55,822 bases of DNA from CAIVAT01 sp037128705 (GTDB lineage Bacteria > Bacteroidota > Bacteroidia > Bacteroidales > FEN-979). Positions 33,218-42,247 of the stretch are shown here, one piece after another (the first letter of the stretch is position 1; the number at the start of each line of letters is the position of its first letter). Location: the NCBI GenBank assembly GCA_037128705.1, contig JBAXVX010000026.1:1-55822 (forward strand). The letters are read 5' to 3'. Below the pieces are notes generated by a model. The model saw only the letters and a list, made by a program, of their open reading frames with translations. It made no database searches and was not told where the DNA came from. A program made the translations under genes and the position numbers.

Positions 33218-36181
33218 GTGTCGCAAAACGCCCTTGATCCGAAGAAGTATTATTTCATCGATACCTCGTTCAATCTGCTGATGAAACGGAGGATCTACCA
33301 GATCCTGCTTATTTCGAGCACCTACGATTCCTTTATGCTGGAGGAGGACGGTCGTATTGACGAGACCATTTTTATGGAGTATGTCTCCCTGAACCTGCGT
33401 TACCCGCCGCAATTTCTTAAGGTAACTTCGGAAGAGGAGGCATTTGAAGTGCTGGAGGACAAACGGATCGAGCTGGTTATTTCGATGCTGAACATTGAAA
33501 AGACCGACACCTTCGACCTGGCCATGCGCATAAAAAAGCAGTATCCCAAGATCCCCATTGTGGTGCTGACGCCATTTTCGCGCGAAGTCAACCTCAAACT
33601 GGCGGAAAAGGATCTCAGCGCCATCGACTATGTGTTCAGCTGGCTTGGCAATGCGGGAATCCTGCTGGCCATCATCAAGCTCATCGAGGACAAGATGAAC
33701 ATTGAACAGGATGTAAAACAGGGAGTACAGGCCATTTTGCTTGTTGAAGATTCCATCCGTTTCTATTCATCCTACCTGCCGAACATCTATAAAATCCTGC
33801 TTAAACAATCGAAAACCTTCATGACTGAAGGGCTGAACGAGCATAATAAAATGCTCAGGATGCGGGGGCGTACAAAGATACTCCTGGCGACCAATTATGA
33901 AGAGGCGGTGAAGATGTGGGAGAAATATAAAAATAATCTCCTCGGCATCATCACCGATATTTGTTTCATGCGTGCCGGGGAAACGGATAAAACGGCCGGG
34001 ATCAAATTCGTGGAAAAGGTGAGGGCTGAGGATGAATATATGCCCATCCTTTTTCAGTCGACCGACACCGAATACGAGGTGCTGGCAAATGACCTGAAAG
34101 TCGGCTTCCTGAACAAGAATTCCAAGACCCTGGCCATCGAACTCAGGAATTACATCACCGAATATTTTTCATTCGGGGATTTTATTTTCATAGACCCAAA
34201 GAACGGGAGGGAGATAACCCGGGCCGTTGACCTGAAATCGCTGCAGGATAAGATTTTTGAGATCCCCGACGATTCGCTGCTCTACCACATGCAGCGCAAT
34301 CATTTTTCGAAATGGCTGAATGCCCGGGCCCTGTTTCCCATTGCCGAGATGTTCAGGGAGGTGTCTGTTACCGCCTTCGCCGACGACATGGACCAGGCCA
34401 AGCGATATCTTTTTGATGCCATCACCGCTTTCCGCATCAATAAAGCCAAGGGAGTGATTGCCGATTTTGATCGCGACCGGTATGACGAGTACCTACAGTT
34501 TGCCCGCATTGGTGAGGGCTCCATCGGGGGAAAGGCCAGGGGACTTGCGTTCCTGGATTCACTCATCAAACGTAACAGGCTGACCGATAAATATGAAGAT
34601 ATCATGATCACCATTCCAAGGACTGTTGTCCTGGGAACCGATATCTTCGATGAATTCATGGAGGAAAACAACCTCTATGAAATCGCACTTTCCGACCGCA
34701 GCGATAAAGAGATACTCACCCGTTTTGTAAAAGCCAGGCTTCCTTTCCGCATTCATGAGGATTTGTACCGCTTTATATCCTGTATCAACAACCCGATCGC
34801 CATCCGATCGTCGAGTCTGTTGGAAGACTCACATTATCAGCCATTTGCCGGTATTTATTCAACCTACATGATCCCAAACATCAAATTCAATGAACGGGTC
34901 ATGATCGATAAGCTGAGTGAAGCCATAAAAAGCGTGTATGCCTCGGCCTATTTCAAGGACAGCAAATCTTACATGGCCGCCACGCTCAACATGATCGATG
35001 AGGAGAAAATGGGGGTTGTTTTACAGGAGGTAACGGGGCGTCAGTACGACAACCGTTTTTACCCGGCCATCTCGGGGGTAGCCCGGTCGATTAATTTTTA
35101 CCCGATCGCCCCTGAAAAATCGGAGGACGGCATCGCGAACATCGCTTTCGGACTTGGAAAATATATTGTGGATGGCGGAAACGGAATCAGGTTTTCGCCG
35201 AAATACCCCAAAAAAATTCTTCAGCTTTCAACACCTGAGCTTGCCCTGAGTGAAACGCAAAAGTTTTTCTATGCCCTTGATCTCCGGCCTGAAAGTTTCA
35301 CACCCGATATTGATGAAACCGTGAACCTGATGAAACTGCGCATCAGTGATGCCGGATCGGACAACGTGTTGCGGCTGGTGGCTTCGACCTTTGATTACGA
35401 CAGCAACCAGTTGAGGGAGGGCACCATGGGTGATGGAAAACGAATCATTACCTTCTCCCAGTTGCTGAATCATGGATCCTTCCCCCTGGCTGAAATTTTG
35501 ACTGAAGTCCTTGAAATCGGGCAGCGGGAAATGAACAAGCCTGTCGAAATAGAATTTGCAGTGAACCTGGATTTGCCGAAAGGACAACCGAAGGTTTTCA
35601 GCCTTCTTCAGATCCGCCCGATTGCAGGCCGCGATTTGACCATCGACATCCGACCGGAAACCATCCGGAAGGAAGATACACTGATGATTTCCCACACGGC
35701 CCTGGGGAATGGGATCATTAAGGAGATCCGCGATCTTGTTTATATCAAGCCCAACACCTTCAATGCTTCAAAAAGCCTGGAGATTGCCCAACTTCTGGAG
35801 AAGCTGAATGATACCTTCATCAGTAACAAAAAGTATTATGTCCTGGTCGGACCGGGACGCTGGGGATCGAGCGATCCGTGGCTTGGTATCCCTGTAAAAT
35901 GGCCGCAGATCAGCGCCGCAAGGTTAATTGTTGAATCGGGGCTTGAACATTACCGCATCGATCCCAGCCAGGGCACCCACTTTTTTCAAAACCTGACCTC
36001 TTTCAGGGTTGGCTATTTTACGATCAATCCATATATCAACGAGGGCTTTTATGACCTGGATTACCTGAATGCCCAGCCATCCAGCTATGAGGATGATTTT
36101 ATCCGGCACATCCACTTCGAGAAACCCATCCGCATTGAGATCGACGGGAAAAAGAGCTTCGGGGTGGTGTTTAAACCGTGA
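33218..36181 (+). CDS. receiver-like domains and PPDK_N ATP-grasp protein, paralogue of the 22677 gene
   Basis: A 987-residue cytoplasmic protein starting at GTG 33218. It matches the 22677 protein from the first receiver-like domain onward but has no GAF-like repeats. Receiver-like domains begin at ILLISSTYDSFM (~29) and AILLVEDSIRFYS (~172, with Asp in IITDICF ~245). The PPDK_N domain has GSIGGKARGLAF (~434), AIRSSSLLEDSHYQPFAGIY (~527) and LLQIRPIAGR. The unfamiliar C-terminal domain follows, with GPGRWGSSDPWLGIPVKWPQ (~877) and GTHFFQNLTSFRVGYF. The swivel His domain of PEP synthase is again missing. The pair bracket the redox genes and are probably functionally linked to them. Confidence 0.83.
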   Translation: MSQNALDPKKYYFIDTSFNLLMKRRIYQILLISSTYDSFMLEEDGRIDETIFMEYVSLNLRYPPQFLKVTSEEEAFEVLEDKRIELVISMLNIEKTDTFDLAMRIKKQYPKIPIVVLTPFSREVNLKLAEKDLSAIDYVFSWLGNAGILLAIIKLIEDKMNIEQDVKQGVQAILLVEDSIRFYSSYLPNIYKILLKQSKTFMTEGLNEHNKMLRMRGRTKILLATNYEEAVKMWEKYKNNLLGIITDICFMRAGETDKTAGIKFVEKVRAEDEYMPILFQSTDTEYEVLANDLKVGFLNKNSKTLAIELRNYITEYFSFGDFIFIDPKNGREITRAVDLKSLQDKIFEIPDDSLLYHMQRNHFSKWLNARALFPIAEMFREVSVTAFADDMDQAKRYLFDAITAFRINKAKGVIADFDRDRYDEYLQFARIGEGSIGGKARGLAFLDSLIKRNRLTDKYEDIMITIPRTVVLGTDIFDEFMEENNLYEIALSDRSDKEILTRFVKARLPFRIHEDLYRFISCINNPIAIRSSSLLEDSHYQPFAGIYSTYMIPNIKFNERVMIDKLSEAIKSVYASAYFKDSKSYMAATLNMIDEEKMGVVLQEVTGRQYDNRFYPAISGVARSINFYPIAPEKSEDGIANIAFGLGKYIVDGGNGIRFSPKYPKKILQLSTPELALSETQKFFYALDLRPESFTPDIDETVNLMKLRISDAGSDNVLRLVASTFDYDSNQLREGTMGDGKRIITFSQLLNHGSFPLAEILTEVLEIGQREMNKPVEIEFAVNLDLPKGQPKVFSLLQIRPIAGRDLTIDIRPETIRKEDTLMISHTALGNGIIKEIRDLVYIKPNTFNASKSLEIAQLLEKLNDTFISNKKYYVLVGPGRWGSSDPWLGIPVKWPQISAARLIVESGLEHYRIDPSQGTHFFQNLTSFRVGYFTINPYINEGFYDLDYLNAQPSSYEDDFIRHIHFEKPIRIEIDGKKSFGVVFKP

Positions 36182-36196
36182 CAGGTGACGCGTGAC
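36173..36196. repeat. short CGTGAC-type repeat after the PPDK_N paralogue
   Basis: Three units (CCGTGAC, AGGTGAC, GCGTGAC) span the stop codon of the upstream gene. They are the same type as the units at 28946-28994. Confidence 0.65.
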
Positions 36197-36257
36197 GGAA
36201 TTTTCCAAGGTTTAAAAGTTATTAACAACGCTACTACCTTTTTCCTTTTTTTTGATT

Positions 36258-36274
36258 AAGCAGAAAAACTGCTT
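36258..36274 (+). other. hairpin touching the RAYT start codon
   Basis: AAGCAG-AAAAA-CTGCTT, a perfect 6-base stem with a 5-base loop, ends one base before the ATG at 36275. It could hinder translation, or serve as a recognition hairpin for the encoded HUH protein. Confidence 0.5.
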
Positions 36275-36835
36275 ATGAAAACATTATTGGAACCGGGAAA
36301 GTATTACCACGTATACAACCGGGCAAAAAACGGCGATCCGCTGTTTGAAAATGAAGAGGCTTACCGTTTCTTCATGAAGTTATACCAGGTGCATATCTAT
36401 CCGATTGCGGAAACGTATGCCTATTGCCTGCTGAGCGATCACCTGCACCTGCTCATCCGGATCAGGGAGGATGCAACCGGAAGTCTGTTTAAACCTTTCG
36501 CCCTGCTGTTCAACGCCTATTCAAAGGGTTATAACCTGCACAACGGGAAGGAGGGAAGAGTCTTTAAATTCAAGCTCAAGCGGACGGAAATCAGGAATCT
36601 TCCCAGTTTTTTTGAAATGATCAGGTACGTAAACCAGAACCCCTGGCGGCATGGCGTTACCGAGTATCCGGCCAGCTACCGGTTTTCTTCCTTTAGGGCG
36701 ACGGTCACCACCAGTCCGACGCTTGTTGCAAAGGAGAAGGTGCAGGGATACTTCGGATCAAATGAAAATCTCGCAGTCAATCTGCTGACCAAAGTTGATG
36801 AAACCCAAATCAGGTCCTATATCATGGAAGAATAA
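36275..36835 (+). CDS. REP-associated tyrosine transposase-like HUH protein (RAYT, Y1_Tnp)
   Basis: A 186-residue Y1_Tnp family protein. The N-terminus GKYYHVYNRAKNGDPLFENE, the HUH motif CLLSDHLHLLIRI (His-x-His) and IRYVNQNPWRHG with the candidate catalytic Tyr correspond to the single-copy RAYT group common in Bacteroidota. These nick single-stranded DNA at hairpin sequences, and many are thought to be domesticated. No insertion-sequence ends, target duplications or partner tnpB gene are seen. It is an isolated gene, with a hairpin at its start codon and a CGTGAC-type repeat 80 bases upstream. Confidence 0.88.
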   Translation: MKTLLEPGKYYHVYNRAKNGDPLFENEEAYRFFMKLYQVHIYPIAETYAYCLLSDHLHLLIRIREDATGSLFKPFALLFNAYSKGYNLHNGKEGRVFKFKLKRTEIRNLPSFFEMIRYVNQNPWRHGVTEYPASYRFSSFRATVTTSPTLVAKEKVQGYFGSNENLAVNLLTKVDETQIRSYIMEE

Positions 36836-36846
36836 CGAGGTTGGGC

Positions 36847-37593
36847 CTATTTCTTTTTGCCCTGGTTGGCTACCTCATCCATCAGCTTCTGAATGACTTC
36901 GGGATCGCCAAGAAAATAGTCTTTCTGAAGCACCATATGCTCATCGAACTCAAAAACGTATGGAATACCGGTTGGCAGGTTGATGCCTACAATATCCTGG
37001 TCTGAGATGTTTTTCAGGTATTTCAGGATGCCGCGAAGGCTGTTGCCGTGCGCTGCGACGATAACCTGTTTATGCACTGCCAGGGCTGGGGCCATGACCT
37101 CTTTCCAATAGGGAACAATGCGTTCGACGGTATCTTTCAGGGCCTCTGTCGCAGGAACATCTTTGGGGTTCAGGTCGCGATAACGATGGTCGAAACACGG
37201 ATGACGCGGATCATCCATATCCAGCGCCGGTGGACGCACATCATAACTCCGCCGCCATATCAGAACCTGTTCATCTCCGTATTTTTCGGCCATTTCCGAT
37301 TTGTTAAGTCCCTGCAGAACCCCGTAGTGTTTTTCATTCAGGCGCCAGGTTTTTTCAACCGGGATCCATTGAAGGTCCATCTGCTCCAGGATAAGCCATA
37401 AGGTACGCAGTGCGCGGGTAAGGTAACTGGTATAGGCAACTTTAAACTCGAAGCCCTCCTTTTTTAAAACTTTTCCGGCTTCAATGGCCTCTTTCACCCC
37501 ACGTTCGGAAAGGTCAACATCGGTCCATCCGGTAAAACGGTTTTCCTTGTTCCAGGTGCTTTCACCGTGGCGAATCAATACGAGTTTGTTCAT
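36847..37593 (-). CDS. gpmA: 2,3-bisphosphoglycerate-dependent phosphoglycerate mutase
   Basis: A 248-residue protein of normal GpmA length. The N-terminal catalytic-His block is LVLIRHGESTWNKENRFTGW, followed by LSERGVKEAIEAGK, YTSYLTRALRTLWLILEQMD, RRSYDVRPPALDMDDPRHP and the second catalytic His in VIVAAHGNSLRGILKYL. It interconverts 3- and 2-phosphoglycerate in glycolysis. The ATG at 37593 gives MNKLVLIRHG, the family N-terminus; a longer frame to 37665 would pass through the promoter. The 3' end lies 11 bases from the convergent RAYT gene. Confidence 0.97.
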   Translation of the reverse strand: MNKLVLIRHGESTWNKENRFTGWTDVDLSERGVKEAIEAGKVLKKEGFEFKVAYTSYLTRALRTLWLILEQMDLQWIPVEKTWRLNEKHYGVLQGLNKSEMAEKYGDEQVLIWRRSYDVRPPALDMDDPRHPCFDHRYRDLNPKDVPATEALKDTVERIVPYWKEVMAPALAVHKQVIVAAHGNSLRGILKYLKNISDQDIVGINLPTGIPYVFEFDEHMVLQKDYFLGDPEVIQKLMDEVANQGKKK

Positions 37594-37617
37594 GATCAGT
37601 AGTTTTTCGTTTCCCGG

Positions 37618-37625
37618 CAAAATTA
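37618..37625 (-). promoter_or_regulatory. -7 box of gpmA
   Basis: On the minus strand this reads TAATTTTG, an exact TAnnTTTG match, 24 bases before the gpmA ATG. Confidence 0.55.
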
Positions 37626-37646
37626 CAAAAATGTCTCTATTTTTCC

Positions 37647-37654
37647 TACCTTTG
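37647..37654 (+). promoter_or_regulatory. -7 box of the DUF2723 gene
   Basis: TACCTTTG, an exact TAnnTTTG match, lies 22 bases before the ATG at 37677 in the divergent gap shared with gpmA. Confidence 0.55.
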
Positions 37655-37676
37655 CTTCGGTACAACCAACCTCCAC

Positions 37677-40600
37677 ATGAACAGTTATAAAAAGATCAAC
37701 AACATCCTCGGCTGGATTGTGTTTTCAATTGCCTCAGCTGTCTACATTATTACTTCCGAACCCACCATGAGTTTCTGGGATTGCGGGGAGTACATCTCCA
37801 CCGCATTCAAACTTGAAGTTGGCCATCCCCCGGGAGCACCGCTGTTTCAATTGATCGGCCGGTTTTTCTCCCTTTTTGCATTCGGTGACGTGACCCATGT
37901 GGCACGTATGGTCAACACGATGTCGGCTCTGGCCAGCGGATTTACCATCCTTTTCCTTTTCTGGACTATCACCATGATCGCAAAAAAAATCATTCTGCGG
38001 GAAGGCGAAATGACCAGCCAGAAAATGTGGACGACCATGGGAGCTGCACTTGTTGGTTCGCTGGCTTACACCTTCACCGATTCTTTCTGGTTTTCAGCTG
38101 TCGAAGGCGAAGTGTACGCGATGTCCTCTTTCTTTACAGCCATCGTCGTATGGGCCATCTTTAAATGGGAGGAACATGCCGACGAAAAACATGCCTATCG
38201 CTGGCTCATCCTGATTGCCTACCTGATGGGGCTGTCAATTGGGGTCCATCTGCTCAACCTGCTGGCTATTCCTGCAATCACCTTCGTCTACTATTTTAAA
38301 AAATACCCTAACCCGGGATGGAAGGGAATGGTCATCACCCTGATCCTTTCAATCCTGATCCTTGCCATCGTGATGTATCTCATCATCCCCTGGATCATCA
38401 AGCTTGCAGGACTTTTCGAACTATTCTTCATCAACTCCATAGGCCTGCCGTTCAATTCGGGATCGGTTATTTATTTCCTGCTGCTGATCGGCCTCATCAT
38501 CTGGGGTATTTATTATACAAAGAAAAAAGGAAAGCCGGTTTGGAATGCGATCGTTCTTGCCCTTACCTTCATCGTGATCGGGTATTCCTCATTCCTGATG
38601 CTGGTTATCCGCAGCAATGCCGATACGCCCATTGATGAGAATAATCCGGAAAACGCCATGTATCTTCTGGCCTACCTGAACCGTGAGCAATATGGCGACT
38701 GGCCCTTGCTGAAGGGTCAATATTACAATGCCCCCGTTGTTGACCGGGCCAATGGGAACCCGGTGTACGTAAAGGATACAAAATCGGGCAAATACGTTGT
38801 GACCGATAAACGCGAACGGGTGATCCCTGTTTACGATGACCGGTTTACGACCATTTTTCCCAGGATGTGGGATCAGTCGGAGTCGCGATTTGAGTCAGAG
38901 TATATCCGTTGGGGTAATGTAAAAGGCGTTCCTGTCCAGGTTCAGTATGGCGAACGGAGTGAAACGCTGAATGTCCCTACCTTCGGCGAGAACTTTGCCT
39001 TTTTCTGGAATTACCAGTTTGTCCATATGTATTACCGCTATTTCATGTGGAATTTTGTCGGTAAGCAAAATGACACCCAGGGAATAGGCAACAAGCTGGA
39101 TGGAAACTGGAAAAGCGGGATTTCATTCATCGATAAAATGAGACTTGGCCCGCAGGATATCCCCGAAACCAGAAAAGGCAAAGGGGACAACAGTTTCTAT
39201 TTCCTGCCGCTCCTTCTTGGCTTAATCGGAGTATATTACACACTCCGCAAAGATAAAAACAGTGCATGGGTCGTTTTCCTCCTTTTCCTCATGACCGGGA
39301 TCGCCATTGTGCTGTATCTCAATTCTCATTCGCCTCAGCCCCGCGAACGTGACTATTCCTTTGCCGGCTCCTTTTATGCCTTTGCCATCTGGATCGGCCT
39401 TGGTGTCATTCAGCTTGAAAAATGGTTTGGCAGGCTAACCGGCAGAAATATCGCCACCGCCCTTTCTGTCATCCTGGGGATGGGTGTTGTTTCACTGATG
39501 GCACAGCAGGGATGGGATGATCATGACCGTTCAGGCCGTTATACCGCACTGGCCATTGCCGAAGATTATTTGAATTCCTGTGCACCAGATGCCATCCTTT
39601 TTACCAATGGAGACAACGATACCTTCCCGCTTTGGTACGCCCAGGAGGTGGAGGGTATCCGGACCGATGTGCGCGTGGTCAATCTCAGCCTGCTTAATAC
39701 GGAATGGTATATTGACCAGATGAAACGAAAAGCGTATGATTCAGATCCGGTTCCATTTTCGCTTACGAAGGATAAATATCGTCAGGGTTCCCATGATGTG
39801 ACCTATTTTGTTGAAGATGAAGGGCTGAAAAACACTTATGTCGATGTGAAGGCACTCTTCAGCATCCTCTTGCAGGATGACAGTAAACTGAAGATGAATA
39901 CGTCCCAGATCGGGATGATAGACTACCTCCCTACCAGAAAGTTCATGGTGACCCATGATTCTGCTACCCTGATTAATACGGGCACGGTCCCGGCTGAAAT
40001 GGCCAACAGGCTTGATACAGTAAGGTGGGAGATAAAAGGCCAGGGTATTGAGAAGGCCAACCTGATGATCATGGATCTGCTTGCTACAAACAACTGGAAA
40101 CGCCCGGTCTATTTCGTTATGACCACCGGGACGGATACCTATATCGGACTGGAGAAATATTTTCATCTCGAAGGACTTGCTTACCGGTTACTTCCCGTCA
40201 AGGCAAAAACCATGGAGGGGCAGATTGGGGAGGTGAACACAAAAGTGATGTACGACAACCTGATGAACCGTTTCAAATGGGGGAACATGAATAAAAAGGG
40301 TGTTTATATTGATGAAACCAATGCCCGGATGGTGATGAACATGCGTAGCCTTTTTGGCCGGTTAGCCGATGCCCTTATCAGCGAGGGAAAAAAGGATTCA
40401 GCCCGGCGTGTTCTGGATCGTTGCTTTGAGATTATGCCCGAAACGGTAGTCCCGTATGATTTCTTCACAGTGCCGCTCATCAGTTGCTACTACAGAACAG
40501 GTGAGTCAGCCAAAGCCAATGAACTAGCCATAAAACTTGAAAAAAGTATTGCCGCCGACCTGAATTATCTCTTTTCATTCCCGGAAAAGGAACTCAAATC

Positions 40601-40760
40601 AATGGATATGGCCATTCAGGAAGATGTATTTACCTTGCAACGCCTTGGTATGGTCACGCATGAAGCAAAACAGGAAAAACTGGCTGCCGATACCGAAGCT
40701 ACCTTTAAAAAGTATTACGATTTGTATGTTGAAAAGGTTTATCAGCCTTCAAGTCAATGA
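37677..40760 (+). CDS. DUF2723 membrane protein (TMEM260-like, putative protein O-glycosyltransferase)
   Basis: A 1027-residue protein. The N-terminus IVFSIASAVYIITSEPTMSF, then WDCGEYISTAFKLEVGHPPG, is the hallmark of DUF2723, with the conserved Asp-Glu pair and the PPGAPLFQL loop of the GT-C fold. About ten or more membrane segments span the first ~600 residues; the C-terminal ~400 residues are soluble, including FTNGDNDTFPLWYAQEVEGI and probable TPR-like helices near the end. The human relative TMEM260 is an O-mannosyltransferase, and the bacterial family is believed to glycosylate exported proteins. The deacetylase gene that follows overlaps by ATGA. Confidence 0.9.
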   Translation: MNSYKKINNILGWIVFSIASAVYIITSEPTMSFWDCGEYISTAFKLEVGHPPGAPLFQLIGRFFSLFAFGDVTHVARMVNTMSALASGFTILFLFWTITMIAKKIILREGEMTSQKMWTTMGAALVGSLAYTFTDSFWFSAVEGEVYAMSSFFTAIVVWAIFKWEEHADEKHAYRWLILIAYLMGLSIGVHLLNLLAIPAITFVYYFKKYPNPGWKGMVITLILSILILAIVMYLIIPWIIKLAGLFELFFINSIGLPFNSGSVIYFLLLIGLIIWGIYYTKKKGKPVWNAIVLALTFIVIGYSSFLMLVIRSNADTPIDENNPENAMYLLAYLNREQYGDWPLLKGQYYNAPVVDRANGNPVYVKDTKSGKYVVTDKRERVIPVYDDRFTTIFPRMWDQSESRFESEYIRWGNVKGVPVQVQYGERSETLNVPTFGENFAFFWNYQFVHMYYRYFMWNFVGKQNDTQGIGNKLDGNWKSGISFIDKMRLGPQDIPETRKGKGDNSFYFLPLLLGLIGVYYTLRKDKNSAWVVFLLFLMTGIAIVLYLNSHSPQPRERDYSFAGSFYAFAIWIGLGVIQLEKWFGRLTGRNIATALSVILGMGVVSLMAQQGWDDHDRSGRYTALAIAEDYLNSCAPDAILFTNGDNDTFPLWYAQEVEGIRTDVRVVNLSLLNTEWYIDQMKRKAYDSDPVPFSLTKDKYRQGSHDVTYFVEDEGLKNTYVDVKALFSILLQDDSKLKMNTSQIGMIDYLPTRKFMVTHDSATLINTGTVPAEMANRLDTVRWEIKGQGIEKANLMIMDLLATNNWKRPVYFVMTTGTDTYIGLEKYFHLEGLAYRLLPVKAKTMEGQIGEVNTKVMYDNLMNRFKWGNMNKKGVYIDETNARMVMNMRSLFGRLADALISEGKKDSARRVLDRCFEIMPETVVPYDFFTVPLISCYYRTGESAKANELAIKLEKSIAADLNYLFSFPEKELKSMDMAIQEDVFTLQRLGMVTHEAKQEKLAADTEATFKKYYDLYVEKVYQPSSQ

Positions 40761-41410
40761 GTTCAATCAGGCCACCCTTTTTTTTCAACTGGTTAAGCCC
40801 GAAATATCTTCTCTGTGACCTTACTTCGGAAAGGAAGGTCATATACTTGACGTTTGACGATGGCCCTATTCCGGAAGCAACCCCGGAGGTACTTGAAATT
40901 CTTACAAAATACGACGCAAAAGCCACCTTTTTCGTAGTGGGTGATAATGTGCGCAGGCATCCGGGGGTTTTTGACCTTGTCGTGCAGGCCGGACATGCCA
41001 TCGGGAACCATACCTTCCATCATCTCAACGGCTGGCATACGGCACCAGGTGCCTACATAGATGATGTATACCGTTGCCGGGAATTTGCCGATTCCCGGCT
41101 CTTCAGGCCTCCCTACGGACGGTTCACCCCGTCACAATATCTTCTTCTCAGGAAAGATTTCCGTTTTATACTTTGGTCGGTACTTTCATCCGACTACCAC
41201 CGGCATACCACCCCGGAGCAATGTCTGGCGAATGCCCTGGACCACACCGGCAGCGGTTCGATCGTTGTTTTCCACGACAGTGTGAAGGCCATTGAAAAGG
41301 TCAGGTATGCCTTGCCGCGATTTCTTGAACACTTTTCAGAGTTGGGATACCGGTTTGAAGGAATTCAGGAAGAAGTGATTCACATCGCGCCATCATCAGC
41401 AAAACTATAG
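40757..41410 (+). CDS. polysaccharide deacetylase (NodB family)
   Basis: A 217-residue NodB-homology domain. Motif 1 is LTFDDGPIPEATPEVLEIL with the metal-binding Asp, motif 2 is GHAIGNHTFHHLNGW with HxxxH, and motif 3 is FRPPYGRFTPSQ; WSVLSSDY and IVVFHDS complete the set. It removes acetyl groups from N-acetylated sugars in a polysaccharide. No signal peptide is evident, though a hydrophobic start (RPPFFFNWLSP) is present. It overlaps the DUF2723 gene by ATGA and its end overlaps the convergent radC end by 31 bases. Confidence 0.94.
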   Translation: MSSIRPPFFFNWLSPKYLLCDLTSERKVIYLTFDDGPIPEATPEVLEILTKYDAKATFFVVGDNVRRHPGVFDLVVQAGHAIGNHTFHHLNGWHTAPGAYIDDVYRCREFADSRLFRPPYGRFTPSQYLLLRKDFRFILWSVLSSDYHRHTTPEQCLANALDHTGSGSIVVFHDSVKAIEKVRYALPRFLEHFSELGYRFEGIQEEVIHIAPSSAKL

Positions 41411-42078
41411 TACCCGTTTTCCCCGATGATCAGGTGGTCGAGTACCATAACCTCCAGCATGGCGCCGGCTTCACGAATCTTTTTTGTAATGCGCTGATCG
41501 GCCTCACTGGGAGTAACGACGCCTGACGGGTGATTATGACCCAGGATGATGGAGGAGGCATGATGATCAAGGCTGATTTTAAAGATTTTTTTGGGATCGA
41601 CGACTGTTCCTGAGATGCCTCCTTCGCTGATGTTACACCTTTTCAACACTTTGTTGGCTTTGTTAAGCAGGATGATCCAGAACTCTTCATAGGGTTGATC
41701 GCCCAAAACGCTTTTGAAGATCTCATAAGCATCCCTGCTCGTTTTGATTTTATCCCGTTCCAGCGCACAGGATTCATTTCTCCGGCGACTCAGCTCAAGG
41801 GCTGCCAGGATGATCGTGGCCCTGGCCTCACCGATTCCCCTTACTGCGACAAGGTCATTCAGATTCATTTTTGACAGCTCAGTCAGGTTGTCGTGCGCCC
41901 GGTGCAGGATCTCTTTTGCAAGGTCGACTGCTGAATCATTCTTTGTTCCTGAACCGATGAGTATGGCAAGCAATTCAGCATCACTCATGCTTTGCCTGCC
42001 TTTCAGCATCATTTTTTCGCGTGGGCGGTCATCCTCAGCCCAGTCCCTGATCGTTGTGTGGTTTGAGTAAGTTTCCAT
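41380..42078 (-). CDS. radC: RadC family protein, JAB/MPN domain
   Basis: A 232-residue protein with the N-terminal helix-hairpin-helix UPF0758 region (LSDAELLAILIGSGTKNDSA, with MSDAEL at the start) and the C-terminal JAB-type metalloprotease-like domain whose metal site is ILGHNHPSGVVTPSEADQRI. Despite the historic name its part in DNA repair is not proven. The gene stands alone; no mobile element surrounds it. Its last 31 bases are shared with the oppositely oriented deacetylase gene. Confidence 0.95.
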   Translation of the reverse strand: METYSNHTTIRDWAEDDRPREKMMLKGRQSMSDAELLAILIGSGTKNDSAVDLAKEILHRAHDNLTELSKMNLNDLVAVRGIGEARATIILAALELSRRRNESCALERDKIKTSRDAYEIFKSVLGDQPYEEFWIILLNKANKVLKRCNISEGGISGTVVDPKKIFKISLDHHASSIILGHNHPSGVVTPSEADQRITKKIREAGAMLEVMVLDHLIIGENGYYSFADDGAM

Positions 42079-42233
42079 GATTTCTTTTCTGCTTAATCGG
42101 ACAAATGGTCAAAAGGTAAGGCCATGGAGGATTTTATTTTCATCTATAATTGCAACGCCAGCAACACTAAATACGCTGAGTTATCCGTTATATCAAGAAG
42201 CTGAACTGACAGGTCAGCAAGTCTGAATTCCAT

Positions 42234-42245
42234 ATATCCGGATAT
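42234..42245. promoter_or_regulatory. 12-base palindrome just before birA
   Basis: ATATCCGGATAT, a perfect palindrome, ends two bases before the birA ATG. It may be an operator, or chance. The rest of the 42079-42247 gap contains only a short CTGAC-AG-GTCAG inverted repeat and no exact promoter box. Confidence 0.3.
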
Positions 42246-42247
42246 CC

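Noticed and set aside
36173..36840. An intact IS200/IS605 insertion sequence
   Set aside because: No terminal hairpin pair, partner tnpB or target-site signs; the protein fits the single-copy RAYT type.
36254..42098. A 14-base inverted match between 36254-36267 and 42085-42098
   Set aside because: A match of this length is expected by chance in a 56 kb window, and the flanks differ completely.
42206..42217. CTGAC-AG-GTCAG inverted repeat before birA
   Set aside because: Only five base pairs, no loop of useful size, and no link to a regulator.
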